A stretch of 16,283 nt of DNA from Candidatus Rokuibacteriota bacterium (GTDB lineage Bacteria; JAUVQV01): assembly GCA_030597995.1 (NCBI GenBank), contig JAUVQV010000001.1, positions 1 to 16,283 of the forward strand, written 5' to 3'. Position numbers and translations under genes: made by a program. Position 1 is the stretch's first letter. Every line of letters begins with the position of its first letter. The notes beneath the pieces are model-generated. The model made no database searches and had not been told where the DNA came from. It worked only from the letters and a program-made list of their open reading frames with translations. Below are positions 5,975 to 13,655 of this stretch, piece by piece.

Positions 5975-7595
5975 CGGAAACGAGCTTTTTGGGGGTGGGG
6001 GGAGGGGCCGGCGGTGACTGCCTCGCCATCCATTTCTTGATCAGGCGCTGCTCGCCAATCGCCATAAGATTGCTGAAGAGGAAATAGAGCACCAGCCCGG
6101 AAGAGAAGTTGAGAAACATGGCGGTGAATATGACGGGCATAAACATCATAATCTTGGCCTGCTGGGGATTGCCCCCGGTCGGTGACATCCTTTGCTGAAT
6201 GAGCATCGTGGCCCCCATGAGCACGGGGGTAATGTAATAGGGGTCCTTCTGGGAGAGGTCCGGGATGTAGAGAAAGCCTGCGCCCCGCAGTTCGATGGAG
6301 TTGTAGAGCAACCGGTAGAGGGCAAAGAAAACCGGCATCTGAATCACCATCGGCAGGCAGCCTGCCAGAGGGTTGACTTTGTATTGTCGATAGAGCTCCA
6401 TGGTCTCGCGCTGCAGGGCCTGGTTGTCGCCCTTTAATTTATTCTTGAGGGCCTGGACCTTGGGCTGCAGCTCCTGCATTTTCCGCATGGAGCGATACAT
6501 CTTCTGCGTGATCGGGAAGAGGGCGAGCTTGACTAAAAATGTCAGGGCCAGGATAGCGAGACCGTAGTTGTGGAGGTAGCGGTAAAAGAACTTCAGGATC
6601 GAGAGAAAGGGCAAGGCCAGCCAGGAGAACCAGCCGTAATCGGCGCTCTTCTCGAGGCCATTGCCGTAGACCGCCAACCGTTCCCGCTCCTTGGGTCCGA
6701 GGTAAGCCGATATTCGATACGACACACGCTGGAGCGGAGCGAGCGCGACCACCTCGGAACGGAGACCGATCACGTTCTCGGAGGCGGTGTTCTTCCTGAC
6801 GAAGCTCGTGAGAGAGTCCCCTTCAGGTATCAGCGCGGTCAGGAAATAGCGGTCCCCGATGCTGACCCAGTTAACTTTTCCCAGGTCCCGGCTTTGCCCG
6901 GGATTTTTTACCTTGACCTTGTCCATTTTTCCGAAAGAGAAATACTTTACCTCCGGCTGGTCTCTACTCCCGCCGGTCCGGAATCGATCCAGATCGGGTC
7001 CCCAGGTCAATTCCCAGGAGGTGCTCCGCGGGGTCTCGCTGAGGTTCTCGAGAACGATTTCCATCTCCACATCGTAGCTGTCGCGGCTGAAACGGTATGC
7101 CCGGGATAATTTCAAGCCGTACGGATCGACGCTCCACAGGGTGAGTTTCCCCTCGCCTCTTTCGACGGCTAGGGGAGAAGAAAAGGCCTCCTCGGAGGTC
7201 GGGTCGAGGAAAGTGATCCCGAGAGGCCCTGGCCCCTGACGGACCAGCTCCACCGGCTCCCCGGACATTTCTCCGGCGTTTTTCCCGTAGGAATATTCGG
7301 TTAATCGCCAACTCTGCAGACCACCGCGCTGATTGTCGAGGATCGCCTGAAAGAACGGCTGCGTGACGGTGATGTCTTGGCGGGAACTCTCCGGAGGTGC
7401 GAGGGATGATGGAGCGGGTTTTTCCAAGAGGGTGGGGGGTGCTGTCTGAGGGGTGGGTAACGGGGTCGGTGACAAAGGTGGTGCCGTGGGTGGCGTGACC
7501 GGCGGGGGGGGGGTCACCCGGGGCAATATGAGAAGCTGATAGGTCATGATCACAAGGAGGATCAGAAAGACGGCGACAAAGGTCTTCTTTTCCAT
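5937..7595 (-). CDS. yidC: Membrane protein insertase YidC
   Basis: YidC inserts and folds inner-membrane proteins, alone or with SecYEG. The 552 residues have the Gram-negative layout: an N-terminal membrane segment (5-24), a low-complexity Pro/Thr linker (26-70), a large periplasmic beta domain (about 75-310), then the conserved insertase core with hydrophobic segments near 325-362, 412-432, 453-467 and 482-512. The core includes the hydrophilic loop RSMRKMQELQPKVQALKNK. The tail (523-552) is basic and proline-rich, as expected for ribosome contact. A run of ten C encodes the Pro block at 29-32. It lies 23 bases after yidD, in the classical rpmH-rnpA-yidD-yidC operon. Its 3' end overlaps the jag remnant. 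Confidence 0.96.
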   Translation of the reverse strand: MEKKTFVAVFLILLVIMTYQLLILPRVTPPPPVTPPTAPPLSPTPLPTPQTAPPTLLEKPAPSSLAPPESSRQDITVTQPFFQAILDNQRGGLQSWRLTEYSYGKNAGEMSGEPVELVRQGPGPLGITFLDPTSEEAFSSPLAVERGEGKLTLWSVDPYGLKLSRAYRFSRDSYDVEMEIVLENLSETPRSTSWELTWGPDLDRFRTGGSRDQPEVKYFSFGKMDKVKVKNPGQSRDLGKVNWVSIGDRYFLTALIPEGDSLTSFVRKNTASENVIGLRSEVVALAPLQRVSYRISAYLGPKERERLAVYGNGLEKSADYGWFSWLALPFLSILKFFYRYLHNYGLAILALTFLVKLALFPITQKMYRSMRKMQELQPKVQALKNKLKGDNQALQRETMELYRQYKVNPLAGCLPMVIQMPVFFALYRLLYNSIELRGAGFLYIPDLSQKDPYYITPVLMGATMLIQQRMSPTGGNPQQAKIMMFMPVIFTAMFLNFSSGLVLYFLFSNLMAIGEQRLIKKWMARQSPPAPPPTPKKLVSGGRKKQRHQRDK

Positions 7596-7618
7596 GAGAC
7601 TGTATTTATCCCCGGGGC

Positions 7619-7828
7619 TTATCTAACCGGGTCGTACCCGCCTGGGTGGAAGGGGTGACACTTCAGCAGTCGCCAGGCGGCCTTGAGGATTCCTCGTCCC
7701 AAGCCGTATTCCCGAATGGCAGAGGCGGCATACCGGGAACAAGAGGGCTCGAAACGGCAACTCGGTGGTAAAAGCGGAGAAAGGCACCGCTGATAGACGG
7801 TAAGGAGAAAAAGGACTGACCTGCGCAT
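7619..7828 (-). CDS. yidD: Membrane protein insertion efficiency factor YidD
   Basis: This 69-residue protein has the diagnostic YidD pattern: YQRCLSPLLPPSCRFEPSCS at 12-31, then a RYAASAIREYG helix and the end KCHPFHPGGYDPV. YidD is a small peripheral inner-membrane protein that assists YidC-dependent insertion. Its start ATG shares one base with the rnpA stop (TAATG), indicating translational coupling. yidC follows 23 bases downstream. Confidence 0.95.
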   Translation of the reverse strand: MRRSVLFLLTVYQRCLSPLLPPSCRFEPSCSRYAASAIREYGLGRGILKAAWRLLKCHPFHPGGYDPVR

Positions 7829-8181
7829 TATACCCGCCTCTTTCTGGGAGCGAAGGAACCGGCGAGATCGCTGGTCACCTCGCAGAGCGGCAAACCGGCC
7901 GCGGCCTGTTTCGCAACCACCACCACGTCGTTACCCTCCAGCCGCCAGGTCTTCCAGTGCAGGCGGAAGGCCTCACGCACAAGTCTTTTGAGCCGGTTGC
8001 GGAGGATAGCCCCTCCCCGCTTCTTGCTGATAGACAAACCGAGCCTGATGTGATCCTGACTGTTTGGGGCGCGGAAGACGATAAACCCCCGGGAGTGTTT
8101 CTTAATTCCACGGCCATAGACCGTGCGGAAATCCGACGGGAGGCGTAAATGGTGGCTTTTAGGAAAGGAGAACTCACCCAT
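7828..8181 (-). CDS. rnpA: Ribonuclease P protein component RnpA
   Basis: RnpA is the protein cofactor of the RNase P ribozyme, which removes 5' leaders from tRNA precursors. The 117-residue protein carries the signature SKKRGGAILRNRLKRLVREA (52-71), containing the RNR motif that contacts RNA, preceded by the FxxVY and GFIVFR strands. It starts ATG 8181, ten bases after the rpmH stop; no good Shine-Dalgarno is visible, so translation may depend on rpmH. It ends with a basic APRKRRV tail. The neighbours are the canonical rpmH and yidD. Confidence 0.95.
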   Translation of the reverse strand: MGEFSFPKSHHLRLPSDFRTVYGRGIKKHSRGFIVFRAPNSQDHIRLGLSISKKRGGAILRNRLKRLVREAFRLHWKTWRLEGNDVVVVAKQAAAGLPLCEVTSDLAGSFAPRKRRV

Positions 8182-8191
8182 GGCAGGCGAC

Positions 8192-8326
8192 TTAGACCGA
8201 CAACCTTTTTCTCCCCTTCTGTCGGCGGCGGCGGATGACCCTCCTTCCGCCGGGGGTGCTCATCCGCTCCAAAAACCCGTGAGTTCTCTTCCTTTTCAAT
8301 TTTTTCGGTCGATAGGTGAAAGACAT
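8192..8326 (-). CDS. rpmH: 50S ribosomal protein L34
   Basis: This short gene of 44 codons encodes [18 protein letters not shown], continuing LERMSTPGG and [13 protein letters not shown]. The pattern (Y/F-x-P-K, KR-x-R-THGF, RM-T-GR, RRR-KGRKRL) is unmistakably L34, and 44 residues is its typical length. The ATG at 8326 is preceded by GAGAGGGA three bases upstream. It is the first gene of the rpmH-rnpA-yidD-yidC operon and has its own promoter at 8376-8404. In most bacteria dnaA lies divergently upstream; here hisB does. Confidence 0.97.
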   Translation of the reverse strand: MSFTYRPKKLKRKRTHGFLERMSTPGGRRVIRRRRQKGRKRLSV

Positions 8327-8375
8327 TGGTCCCTCTCATTTCTGGCGTTGAAAAACCCCCCCTCACAAAAGTATC

Positions 8376-8404
8376 ATACTATTTCTTAGGAAGGAGATAG
8401 TCAA
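8376..8404 (-). promoter_or_regulatory. Sigma70-type promoter of the rpmH operon
   Basis: On the minus strand, -35 TTGACT (8399-8404) is followed by a 17-base spacer and -10 TAGTAT (8376-8381). Transcription would start near 8369 and give a leader of about 43 bases to the rpmH ATG. It stands back to back with the hisB promoter, the two -35 hexamers being only eight bases apart. Confidence 0.6.
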
Positions 8405-8412
8405 GAAAAATG

Positions 8413-8441
8413 TTGACTTCCGTGATTTGAGTGAATAGATT
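8413..8441 (+). promoter_or_regulatory. Sigma70-type promoter of the his cluster
   Basis: TTGACT (8413-8418), a 17-base spacer and TAGATT (8436-8441) predict a start near 8448. This gives a 22-base leader ending in GGGGAGG before the hisB ATG at 8470, and it excludes the earlier in-frame GTG at 8431. No T-box, attenuator or leader peptide with His codons fits in so short a leader. Confidence 0.55.
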
Positions 8442-8469
8442 AAAGGCCTTAATGGCACAGGGGAGGCCC

Positions 8470-9057
8470 ATGGCAAGAAAGACACACCAGCTCCGGGAGA
8501 CATCCGAAACCAAGGTGGAAGTGCGCCTCGACCTGGACGGGGGCGGAACTTCCCGTATCCGGACCTCTATCCCTTTCCTGGACCACATGCTTTCCCTGGT
8601 GGCGAAGCACGGATTCCTCGCCCTGGAGGTTGAGGCTCGGGGCGATACCGAGGTTGATCTGCACCACACGGTGGAGGATGTGGGTTTGACATTGGGACAG
8701 GCATTACGGGAAGCCCTGGGGAAGAGGGACGGGATTCGGCGTTACGGCCACGTCACGATCCCGATGGATGAAGCCTTGGCTTCGGCGAGCATCGACCTCT
8801 GTTCACGCCCCTACCTGGTGTACAACATCGGGGTACCGGGAGGCCGGACCGGAGGCTTCGATATCGACTTGGGGGAGCAGTTTTTCCGCGCCCTCACGGG
8901 GACTCTCCAGGCCACTATACATCTCAACCTGCACTACGGCAGCAATCAGCACCATATTCTTGAAGCCCTCTTCAAGGCCTTTGGAAGGGCCTTGGCCGAA
9001 GCCGCCTCCCGGGATCCCCAGGTGAAGGGAGCCCTCTCAACCAAGGGCCGGCTGTAG
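8470..9057 (+). CDS. hisB: Imidazoleglycerol-phosphate dehydratase (monofunctional HisB)
   Basis: HisB dehydrates imidazoleglycerol phosphate to imidazoleacetol phosphate, with manganese in the active site. From ATG 8470 the protein is 195 residues, the usual monofunctional length with no phosphatase domain. Motifs seen are FLDHM (36-40), the metal-binding DLHHTVED (63-70), a mid-protein PMDEALA and the second metal motif HHILEALFKAF (161-171). The start was chosen because GGGGAGG lies three bases upstream, the N-terminus MARKTHQLRETSETKVEV fits the family, and the promoter -10 covers the earlier GTG at 8431. An ATG at 8452 is a less likely alternative. It is the first gene of the plus-strand his cluster; hisH follows after 76 bases. 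Confidence 0.95.
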   Translation: MARKTHQLRETSETKVEVRLDLDGGGTSRIRTSIPFLDHMLSLVAKHGFLALEVEARGDTEVDLHHTVEDVGLTLGQALREALGKRDGIRRYGHVTIPMDEALASASIDLCSRPYLVYNIGVPGGRTGGFDIDLGEQFFRALTGTLQATIHLNLHYGSNQHHILEALFKAFGRALAEAASRDPQVKGALSTKGRL

Positions 9058-9133
9058 CCGCAGAAGGCGTTCCACCGCAGCGGCGTTGTCAAGCTCGTAG
9101 AGCACCGGGGGAAGGCCGGCGGGGAGGCGTGTC

Positions 9134-9787
9134 ATGACTATCCGGGTTGTCGATTACGGCATGGGGAACTTGAGGAGCGTCGAGAAGGCGCTCCAGAAAT
9201 TGGGATTCGCGGCGGAGGTCACGAGCTGCCCCGACCGGATCTTGAAAGCCGACGGTCTCATCCTGCCCGGCGTTGGGGCCTTTCCGGACGCCATGGAGCG
9301 CCTTGAGGGCCTGGGCCTGCTCGGTCCCCTGCGCCGCTTTGCGGATTCGGGGAGGCCTTTCCTCGGGGTATGTCTCGGCCTGCACCTCCTTTTCAGCCGC
9401 AGTGAGGAGTTCAAAGAAGTGAGAGGCCTGAACCTTATTCCGGGGAGGGTAAGGAAACTGAGCGCCGCGTTGAAAATACCCCACATGGGTTGGAACCAGG
9501 TCTCCTTCTCTTCCCGGGACCGCATTTTCGAAGGGTTGTCGAGCGGAGTGTACATGTACTTCGTCCATTCCTATATCGCCGAGCCCGACGACCCCGGCGT
9601 GGTGGCCGCACGCACGGAGTACGGAGAGTCGTTCCCCTCGGTGGTGAGGCTGGGGAATATTGTCGCCACCCAATTTCATCCGGAAAAGAGCCAGGCCGAC
9701 GGGCTGAGGCTGCTGCGGAACTTCGGCGAGTGGGTAAGTATGAAGCCGCGCCAGAGAAAAGAAGAAGAAAAAAGGGCAGTGAACTGA
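9134..9787 (+). CDS. hisH: Imidazole glycerol phosphate synthase, glutamine amidotransferase subunit HisH
   Basis: HisH hydrolyses glutamine and channels ammonia to HisF, with which it forms IGP synthase. The 217-residue class I glutaminase shows the N-terminal VVDYGMGNLRSV, the oxyanion strand GLILPGVGAF (41-50), the nucleophile in GVCLG (Cys 80) and the His-Glu pair in FHPEKS (His 182, Glu 184). The catalytic triad is intact. The start ATG at 9134 has GGGGAGG six bases upstream. A short charged C-terminal tail (KPRQRKEEEKRAVN) extends past the usual end. hisA follows after 42 bases. Confidence 0.96.
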   Translation: MTIRVVDYGMGNLRSVEKALQKLGFAAEVTSCPDRILKADGLILPGVGAFPDAMERLEGLGLLGPLRRFADSGRPFLGVCLGLHLLFSRSEEFKEVRGLNLIPGRVRKLSAALKIPHMGWNQVSFSSRDRIFEGLSSGVYMYFVHSYIAEPDDPGVVAARTEYGESFPSVVRLGNIVATQFHPEKSQADGLRLLRNFGEWVSMKPRQRKEEEKRAVN

Positions 9788-9829
9788 GATGGGGTTGAAA
9801 CGGGAAAAAAGTGATAGGGGGGAGCGGTT

Positions 9830-10555
9830 ACGGAAATTATCCCGGCGATTGACCTGAGAGCGGGCCGTTGTGTCAGGCTCCAGCAGGGAAGGATGGATCG
9901 GGAGACCGTCTTCTCAGACCGCCCGGCGGAAATGGCCCTGCGATGGGAGGGTGCCGGGGCGCAACGCCTCCATCTCGTCGACCTGGACGGTGCGCTGAGC
10001 GGACGGCCGGTGAACGCCCCTGCCGTCGAGTCCATCTTGGAAGCGGTGAAGATTCCGGTGCAGCTCGGGGGCGGAATACGGGACCGCCGGGCCATGATGC
10101 GGTACCAGGAACTGGGCGTCTCCAGAATCATTCTCGGCACGGCGGCCACACTTCACCCCGAAGCGCTGCGGCGGCTGGTGGAGGATTTTCCCGGAGAGGT
10201 GGCGGTGGGTATTGACGCCCGGGACGGCCTGGTCGCGGTCAGGGGCTGGACCGAAACGGTAAAGAAGAGGGCCACGGAACTGGCGCAGGACCTGGCCGGG
10301 TTGCCTCTGGCGGCCGTTATCTACACCGACATCGCACGGGACGGTATGATGGAGGGTCCGAACCTGGAGGCCATTGAAAAGATGCTGCCGGTCTCGCCGG
10401 CCCCACTGATCGCCTCGGGCGGAGTTTCGACGACCAATGACGTCCGGCGGCTGGTGGAAATGGGAAAAGAGGGCCTGGCGGGAGTCATTATCGGGCGAGC
10501 CCTCTATGACGGCCGCATCGATTTGGCCCGGGCGCTGCAACTCGCAGAGGGGTGA
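9830..10555 (+). CDS. hisA: ProFAR isomerase HisA, apparent ACG start codon
   Basis: HisA isomerises ProFAR to PRFAR through an Amadori rearrangement in a (beta-alpha)8 barrel. Starting at ACG 9830 the protein is 241 residues, the family length. It begins MEIIPAIDLRAGRCVRLQQG, with catalytic Asp 8 and the second catalytic Asp at 129 (GIDARDG). LVDLDGAL, QLGGGIRD, TDIARDGMMEGPN and IASGGVS are also present. Upstream of ACG the frame closes at TAG 9815, and the codons between are GGG, GGA, GCG and GTT, so no ATG, GTG or TTG is available. The first ATG is 9893, which would delete Asp 8 and the first strand. GGGGGGAG (9817-9824) stands five bases before the ACG. Either a rare start codon or a sequence error (ATG to ACG) explains this. 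Confidence 0.9.
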   Translation, partial: TEIIPAIDLRAGRCVRLQQGRMDRETVFSDRPAEMALRWEGAGAQRLHLVDLDGALSGRPVNAPAVESILEAVKIPVQLGGGIRDRRAMMRYQELGVSRIILGTAATLHPEALRRLVEDFPGEVAVGIDARDGLVAVRGWTETVKKRATELAQDLAGLPLAAVIYTDIARDGMMEGPNLEAIEKMLPVSPAPLIASGGVSTTNDVRRLVEMGKEGLAGVIIGRALYDGRIDLARALQLAEG

Positions 10556-10600
10556 TGGTCTTCCCTGAGGGGCACCGGGGAAAACGGGGAACGGTGAGGG

Positions 10601-11359
10601 ATGCTGGCAAAAAGGATAATACCCTGTCTGGACGTTGATCACGGGAGGGTTGTCAAGGGAGTGAAGTTCGTGAACCTGACCGACGCCGGGGATCCGGTGG
10701 AGGTGGCCGCGGCCTACGAACGGCAGGGAGCCGATGAACTGACTTTTCTCGATATCACCGCCTCCCACGAGGAGCGGGAGATTTTGCTGGAGACCGTGGC
10801 CAGGACCGCGGAGCAGGTCTTTATGCCGCTCACAGTCGGCGGGGGGATACGGAGCCTGGATGATATCCGGGCCTTGCTCAAGGCCGGGGCCGACAAGGTG
10901 TCAATCAACACCGCCGCCATCAGGGATCCGGACTTTGTCACCCGGGCGGCGCGTTTTTTCGGAAGCCAGTGTATAGTCGTCGCAATCGATGCCAAGCGCC
11001 GACCGGTCGACGGCTGGGAGGTATACACCCATGGCGGGCGTAATCCTGTAGGGTGGGATGCGGTGGACTGGGCGCAGCGTGTCGAGGAGCTTGGAGCGGG
11101 GGAGATCCTTTTGACCAGTATGGACGCCGCCGGATCCCGGGACGGATTCGACATTGCCCTCACCCGGTCGGTCTCGGAGGCGGTGAACATCCCGGTCATC
11201 GCTTCCGGCGGGGCGGGCACCCTGGCTCATTTATATCAGGCCCTCAACGAGGGGAGGGCCGATGCCGTCCTGGCCGCCTCGATATTTCACTTCCGGCATT
11301 ACACTATCGGGGAGGCCAAGGAATATCTCGTACAGCGCGGGGTGGTGGTCCGAAAATGA
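10601..11359 (+). CDS. hisF: Imidazole glycerol phosphate synthase, cyclase subunit HisF
   Basis: HisF uses ammonia from HisH to convert PRFAR to imidazoleglycerol phosphate and AICAR. The 252-residue barrel has both catalytic aspartates, Asp 11 in [14 protein letters not shown] and Asp 130 in VVAIDAKR. The phosphate-binding motifs LTVGGGIRS (78-85) and VIASGGAG are present, as is [10 protein letters not shown]. The ATG at 10601 follows a GTGAGGG motif. The stop overlaps the start of hisIE (ATGA), so the two are translationally coupled. The gap to hisA is 45 bases. Confidence 0.97.
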   Translation: MLAKRIIPCLDVDHGRVVKGVKFVNLTDAGDPVEVAAAYERQGADELTFLDITASHEEREILLETVARTAEQVFMPLTVGGGIRSLDDIRALLKAGADKVSINTAAIRDPDFVTRAARFFGSQCIVVAIDAKRRPVDGWEVYTHGGRNPVGWDAVDWAQRVEELGAGEILLTSMDAAGSRDGFDIALTRSVSEAVNIPVIASGGAGTLAHLYQALNEGRADAVLAASIFHFRHYTIGEAKEYLVQRGVVVRK

Positions 11360-11988
11360 AAACATTACCCCCCCTGAAATTCGATGAAGCCGGACTCATC
11401 CCGGCAGTGGTCCAGGATTTCTCCAGCGGGGCGGTGCTGATGGTGGCCTACATGAACCTCGAATCCCTCCAGATGACCGTCGAGACCGGTTACACGCACT
11501 TCTGGAGCCGCTCCCGCAAGAAACTGTGGAAGAAGGGAGAGACTTCCGGCTGCTTGCAGCGGGTGCACGAGATGCGGGCCGACTGTGACGGTGACACCCT
11601 GCTGGTCCTGGTCGAGCAGACCGGACCGGCCTGCCACACCGGCCGTTACAGCTGCTTTTTCCAGTCGATACTGGAGCGCGGGAAGGGAGGGCCGACCGGG
11701 CCTGAGATCATCGAGGCCATCTACCGGGTGGTGCTGGAACGCAAGCACGCGGCCCCCGAGGGATCTTATGTCGCGGGGCTTCTCACCGCCGGACGGGAGA
11801 GGATCTTGGAAAAAATTCTCGAAGAGGCAGGTGAGGTCGCCGCGGCTTCGAGAGGCGCAGAAGGTGAACTGGTCCACGAGCTGGCCGATCTCTGGTTTCA
11901 CTCCCTGGTGCTCATGGGGTGGCACGAGCATCCCCCGGCAGGTGTGTTCCGCGAGCTGGCCAGGCGTTTCGGCCGGACGCCCCGGTAA
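11356..11988 (+). CDS. hisIE: Bifunctional PR-AMP cyclohydrolase / PR-ATP pyrophosphohydrolase HisIE
   Basis: This fused enzyme carries out steps two and three of histidine synthesis. The N-terminal HisI domain (about 1-108) has [18 protein letters not shown], the metal-binding DCDGD (76-80) and [11 protein letters not shown] (90-100) with the zinc cysteines. The C-terminal HisE domain (about 115-205) has [10 protein letters not shown], the LEEAGEV acidic helix (155-161) and [12 protein letters not shown] (174-185). The length of 210 residues is normal for the fusion. The start ATG lies inside the hisF stop (ATGA). It is the last his gene in the cluster; hisG, hisD and hisC are not in the window. 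Confidence 0.96.
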   Translation: MKTLPPLKFDEAGLIPAVVQDFSSGAVLMVAYMNLESLQMTVETGYTHFWSRSRKKLWKKGETSGCLQRVHEMRADCDGDTLLVLVEQTGPACHTGRYSCFFQSILERGKGGPTGPEIIEAIYRVVLERKHAAPEGSYVAGLLTAGRERILEKILEEAGEVAAASRGAEGELVHELADLWFHSLVLMGWHEHPPAGVFRELARRFGRTPR

Positions 11989-12000
11989 TCCCTCATAGGC

Positions 12001-12029
12001 TTGATAGGAAAAGAGAAAACGTATAGTAT
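12001..12029 (+). promoter_or_regulatory. Possible promoter upstream of yqeY
   Basis: TTGATA (12001-12006) is followed by TATAGT at 12022 (15-base spacer) or TAGTAT at 12024 (17-base spacer). The yqeY ATG lies about 30 bases further on with a GAGGAG ribosome binding site. The 70-base gap after hisIE makes a separate promoter plausible, but spacing and match are only moderate. Confidence 0.4.
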
Positions 12030-12058
12030 CCACAGTCACTCAGGTCGCGCGAGGAGAG

Positions 12059-12547
12059 ATGGGTATCAAGGAGAGGTTGGAAGAGGACCTCAGGACCGCG
12101 CTGAAGGCGCGGGACAAGACCTCCGTGTCGGTTGTACGGCTGGCTCTCGCGGAAATCAAAAACAGAGAAATAGAGAAGGGCCGTCCCCTGGGCGAGGACG
12201 AGCTGGTGCAGCTCCTCCGCTCCGCTGCGAAAAAGCGCAAGGAGGCCATCGCCCTCTTTCGTCGGGGTGGGCGAACGGACCTGGTGGACCAGGAGAGCGC
12301 TGAGCTCACCGTGCTCGAAGGATACCTTCCGCCTCCCATGGCCCCCGCGGAGGTTGCCTCCCTGGTGGCGGAGGGTCTCGCGAAGACCGGGGCCTCTTCT
12401 CTCAGGGATCTGGGCCTGGTCATGAAATGGCTCATGCCACGCCTCGAGGGGCGGGCAGGCGGCGACCTGGTGAGCCGGTTGGTGAGGGAGAAACTGAGCG
12501 GAGACCATGTGCCCTCGCAGCCCGCGGATGCGGGCACCGAAAGCTGA
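12059..12547 (+). CDS. yqeY: YqeY / GatB-tail domain protein
   Basis: This 162-residue protein belongs to the YqeY family. The sequence LRTALKARDKTSVSVVRLAL near the N-terminus, the KKRKEAIALFRRGGR segment, ESAELTVLEGYLPP in the middle and the later GLVMKWLMPRLEGRAGGDLVSRLVRE are the family hallmarks. The fold matches the tail domain of GatB, the amidotransferase subunit that handles misacylated tRNA, but free-standing YqeY proteins have no established reaction. ATG 12059 has GAGGAG two bases upstream. In several Deltaproteobacteria yqeY sits near mutS2, dnaG and rpoD, which matches the mutS2 found here. Confidence 0.92.
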   Translation: MGIKERLEEDLRTALKARDKTSVSVVRLALAEIKNREIEKGRPLGEDELVQLLRSAAKKRKEAIALFRRGGRTDLVDQESAELTVLEGYLPPPMAPAEVASLVAEGLAKTGASSLRDLGLVMKWLMPRLEGRAGGDLVSRLVREKLSGDHVPSQPADAGTES

Positions 12548-12561
12548 TAACGGGCTTGACG

Positions 12562-12589
12562 AAAACCCCCTCCTCGGAGCGGGAGTTTT
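12562..12589. terminator. Weak terminator-like stem-loop after yqeY
   Basis: AAAAC and GTTTT close a stem that continues, after one C/A mismatch, with CCC/GGG around a 10-base loop. The A-run on one side and T-run on the other make it terminator-like in both directions, but both are part of the stem and are short. Confidence 0.3.
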
Positions 12590-12684
12590 GGCACGAGAGA
12601 ATGACTGGCACTGACGCGATCGCCTCGAGAACACTCCCTAGTCCTTGATGGGATCTCGGAGACGGTAATTAAAGGAGGAGAGCG

Positions 12685-13638
12685 GTGAAGCTCGGAGAGA
12701 TCTATAAGCTGGCCTTGAGAATCGGACAGGAGGCCGACCCCCGCGGCCGGGATCGAACAGAAAAGGTTCTGGCGGATATCCGGCAGGAGTACGACGAGCT
12801 GAAAACGAAGGAGCGGGAATTTTTCGACCTCGAGCGTCTTACCAATCCCTACGCCGACACCCGGGTCCTCCACGGCTCTGCGGATACAGAAGTAAAGAGC
12901 ATCATGGTCGGGATCGACATGGAGGTCGGGGAGCTGGTTCTGGCTGACCGGCTCCGGGAGAAGCGCCGGCTGGACCTGGTCCTCTCCCACCATCCGGAGG
13001 GGCGGGCGCTGGCCAATTTCTACGAAGTGATGTGGATGCAGGTCGACATCCTGCACCGGGTCGGCGTTCCGATTACGGTGGCGGAGGGGATGTTAAAGGA
13101 TCGGGTGAAGGAGGTTTCCCGCCGGATCCTGCCGGTCAACCACAGCCGGGCCCAGGATGCGGCCCGTCTGCTCGACATACCGTTCCTGTGCGTCCACACA
13201 CCTGGGGACAACCTCGTCACCCGCTTTCTCCAGTCTGCCATGGATAACGGAACCCCGGAGACCGTCCGGCAAATACTGGACCTCTTGATGGAACTGCCGG
13301 AGTATAGGCATTTCTCGGCGTTGGGGGTACGGCCGCTGGTGGTGGCGGGGGCGGAGAAGAACCGGGCCGGCAAGGTCATGGTCGACATGACGGGGGGTAC
13401 AGAGGGGTCCAAGGAAGCCTTCGAGAGGCTCTCCCGGACCGAGGTGGGGACGATAGTCGGGATGCACATGACCGAGGACCATATCAAGGAGGCGGAGAAG
13501 CATCACCTCAATGTCGTGATCGCGGGGCACATCGCAAGCGACACCGTGGGAATTAACCTCTTTCTCGACGAGGTCGACAAACTAGAGCCGATGGACGTTA
13601 TTTCCGCCTCCGGTTTTGAGAGGTTCCGCCGCATCTGA
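12685..13638 (+). CDS. NIF3-family protein (NGG1p-interacting factor 3 / DUF34)
   Basis: This 317-residue protein resembles the longer NIF3-like proteins of Deltaproteobacteria and Clostridia. Candidate metal ligands follow the family plan: SHHPEG (101-106), HTPGDN (171-176), GMHMTEDH (259-266) and GHIASDTVG (281-289). The glycine- and threonine-rich MTGGTEGSKEAF (235-246) lies between them. NIF3 proteins bind two metal ions and are suspected hydrolases, but no accepted reaction is known for this branch. The start GTG at 12685 is well supported by AAAGGAGGAG just upstream. It is preceded by a 137-base gap and followed after 17 bases by mutS2, so the two probably share a transcript. Confidence 0.85.
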   Translation: MKLGEIYKLALRIGQEADPRGRDRTEKVLADIRQEYDELKTKEREFFDLERLTNPYADTRVLHGSADTEVKSIMVGIDMEVGELVLADRLREKRRLDLVLSHHPEGRALANFYEVMWMQVDILHRVGVPITVAEGMLKDRVKEVSRRILPVNHSRAQDAARLLDIPFLCVHTPGDNLVTRFLQSAMDNGTPETVRQILDLLMELPEYRHFSALGVRPLVVAGAEKNRAGKVMVDMTGGTEGSKEAFERLSRTEVGTIVGMHMTEDHIKEAEKHHLNVVIAGHIASDTVGINLFLDEVDKLEPMDVISASGFERFRRI

Positions 13639-13655
13639 GGCCATGGGATTGGCCG

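Noticed and set aside
8431..8469. Earlier GTG (8431) or ATG (8452) start for hisB
   Set aside because: The promoter -10 hexamer (8436-8441) overlaps or closely precedes these codons, and the best ribosome binding site and family N-terminus point to 8470.
9789..9857. Small open frame of 22 codons overlapping the hisA start
   Set aside because: ATG 9789 opens a short basic peptide in another frame with no clear ribosome binding site or His codons; a leader peptide role is not supported.
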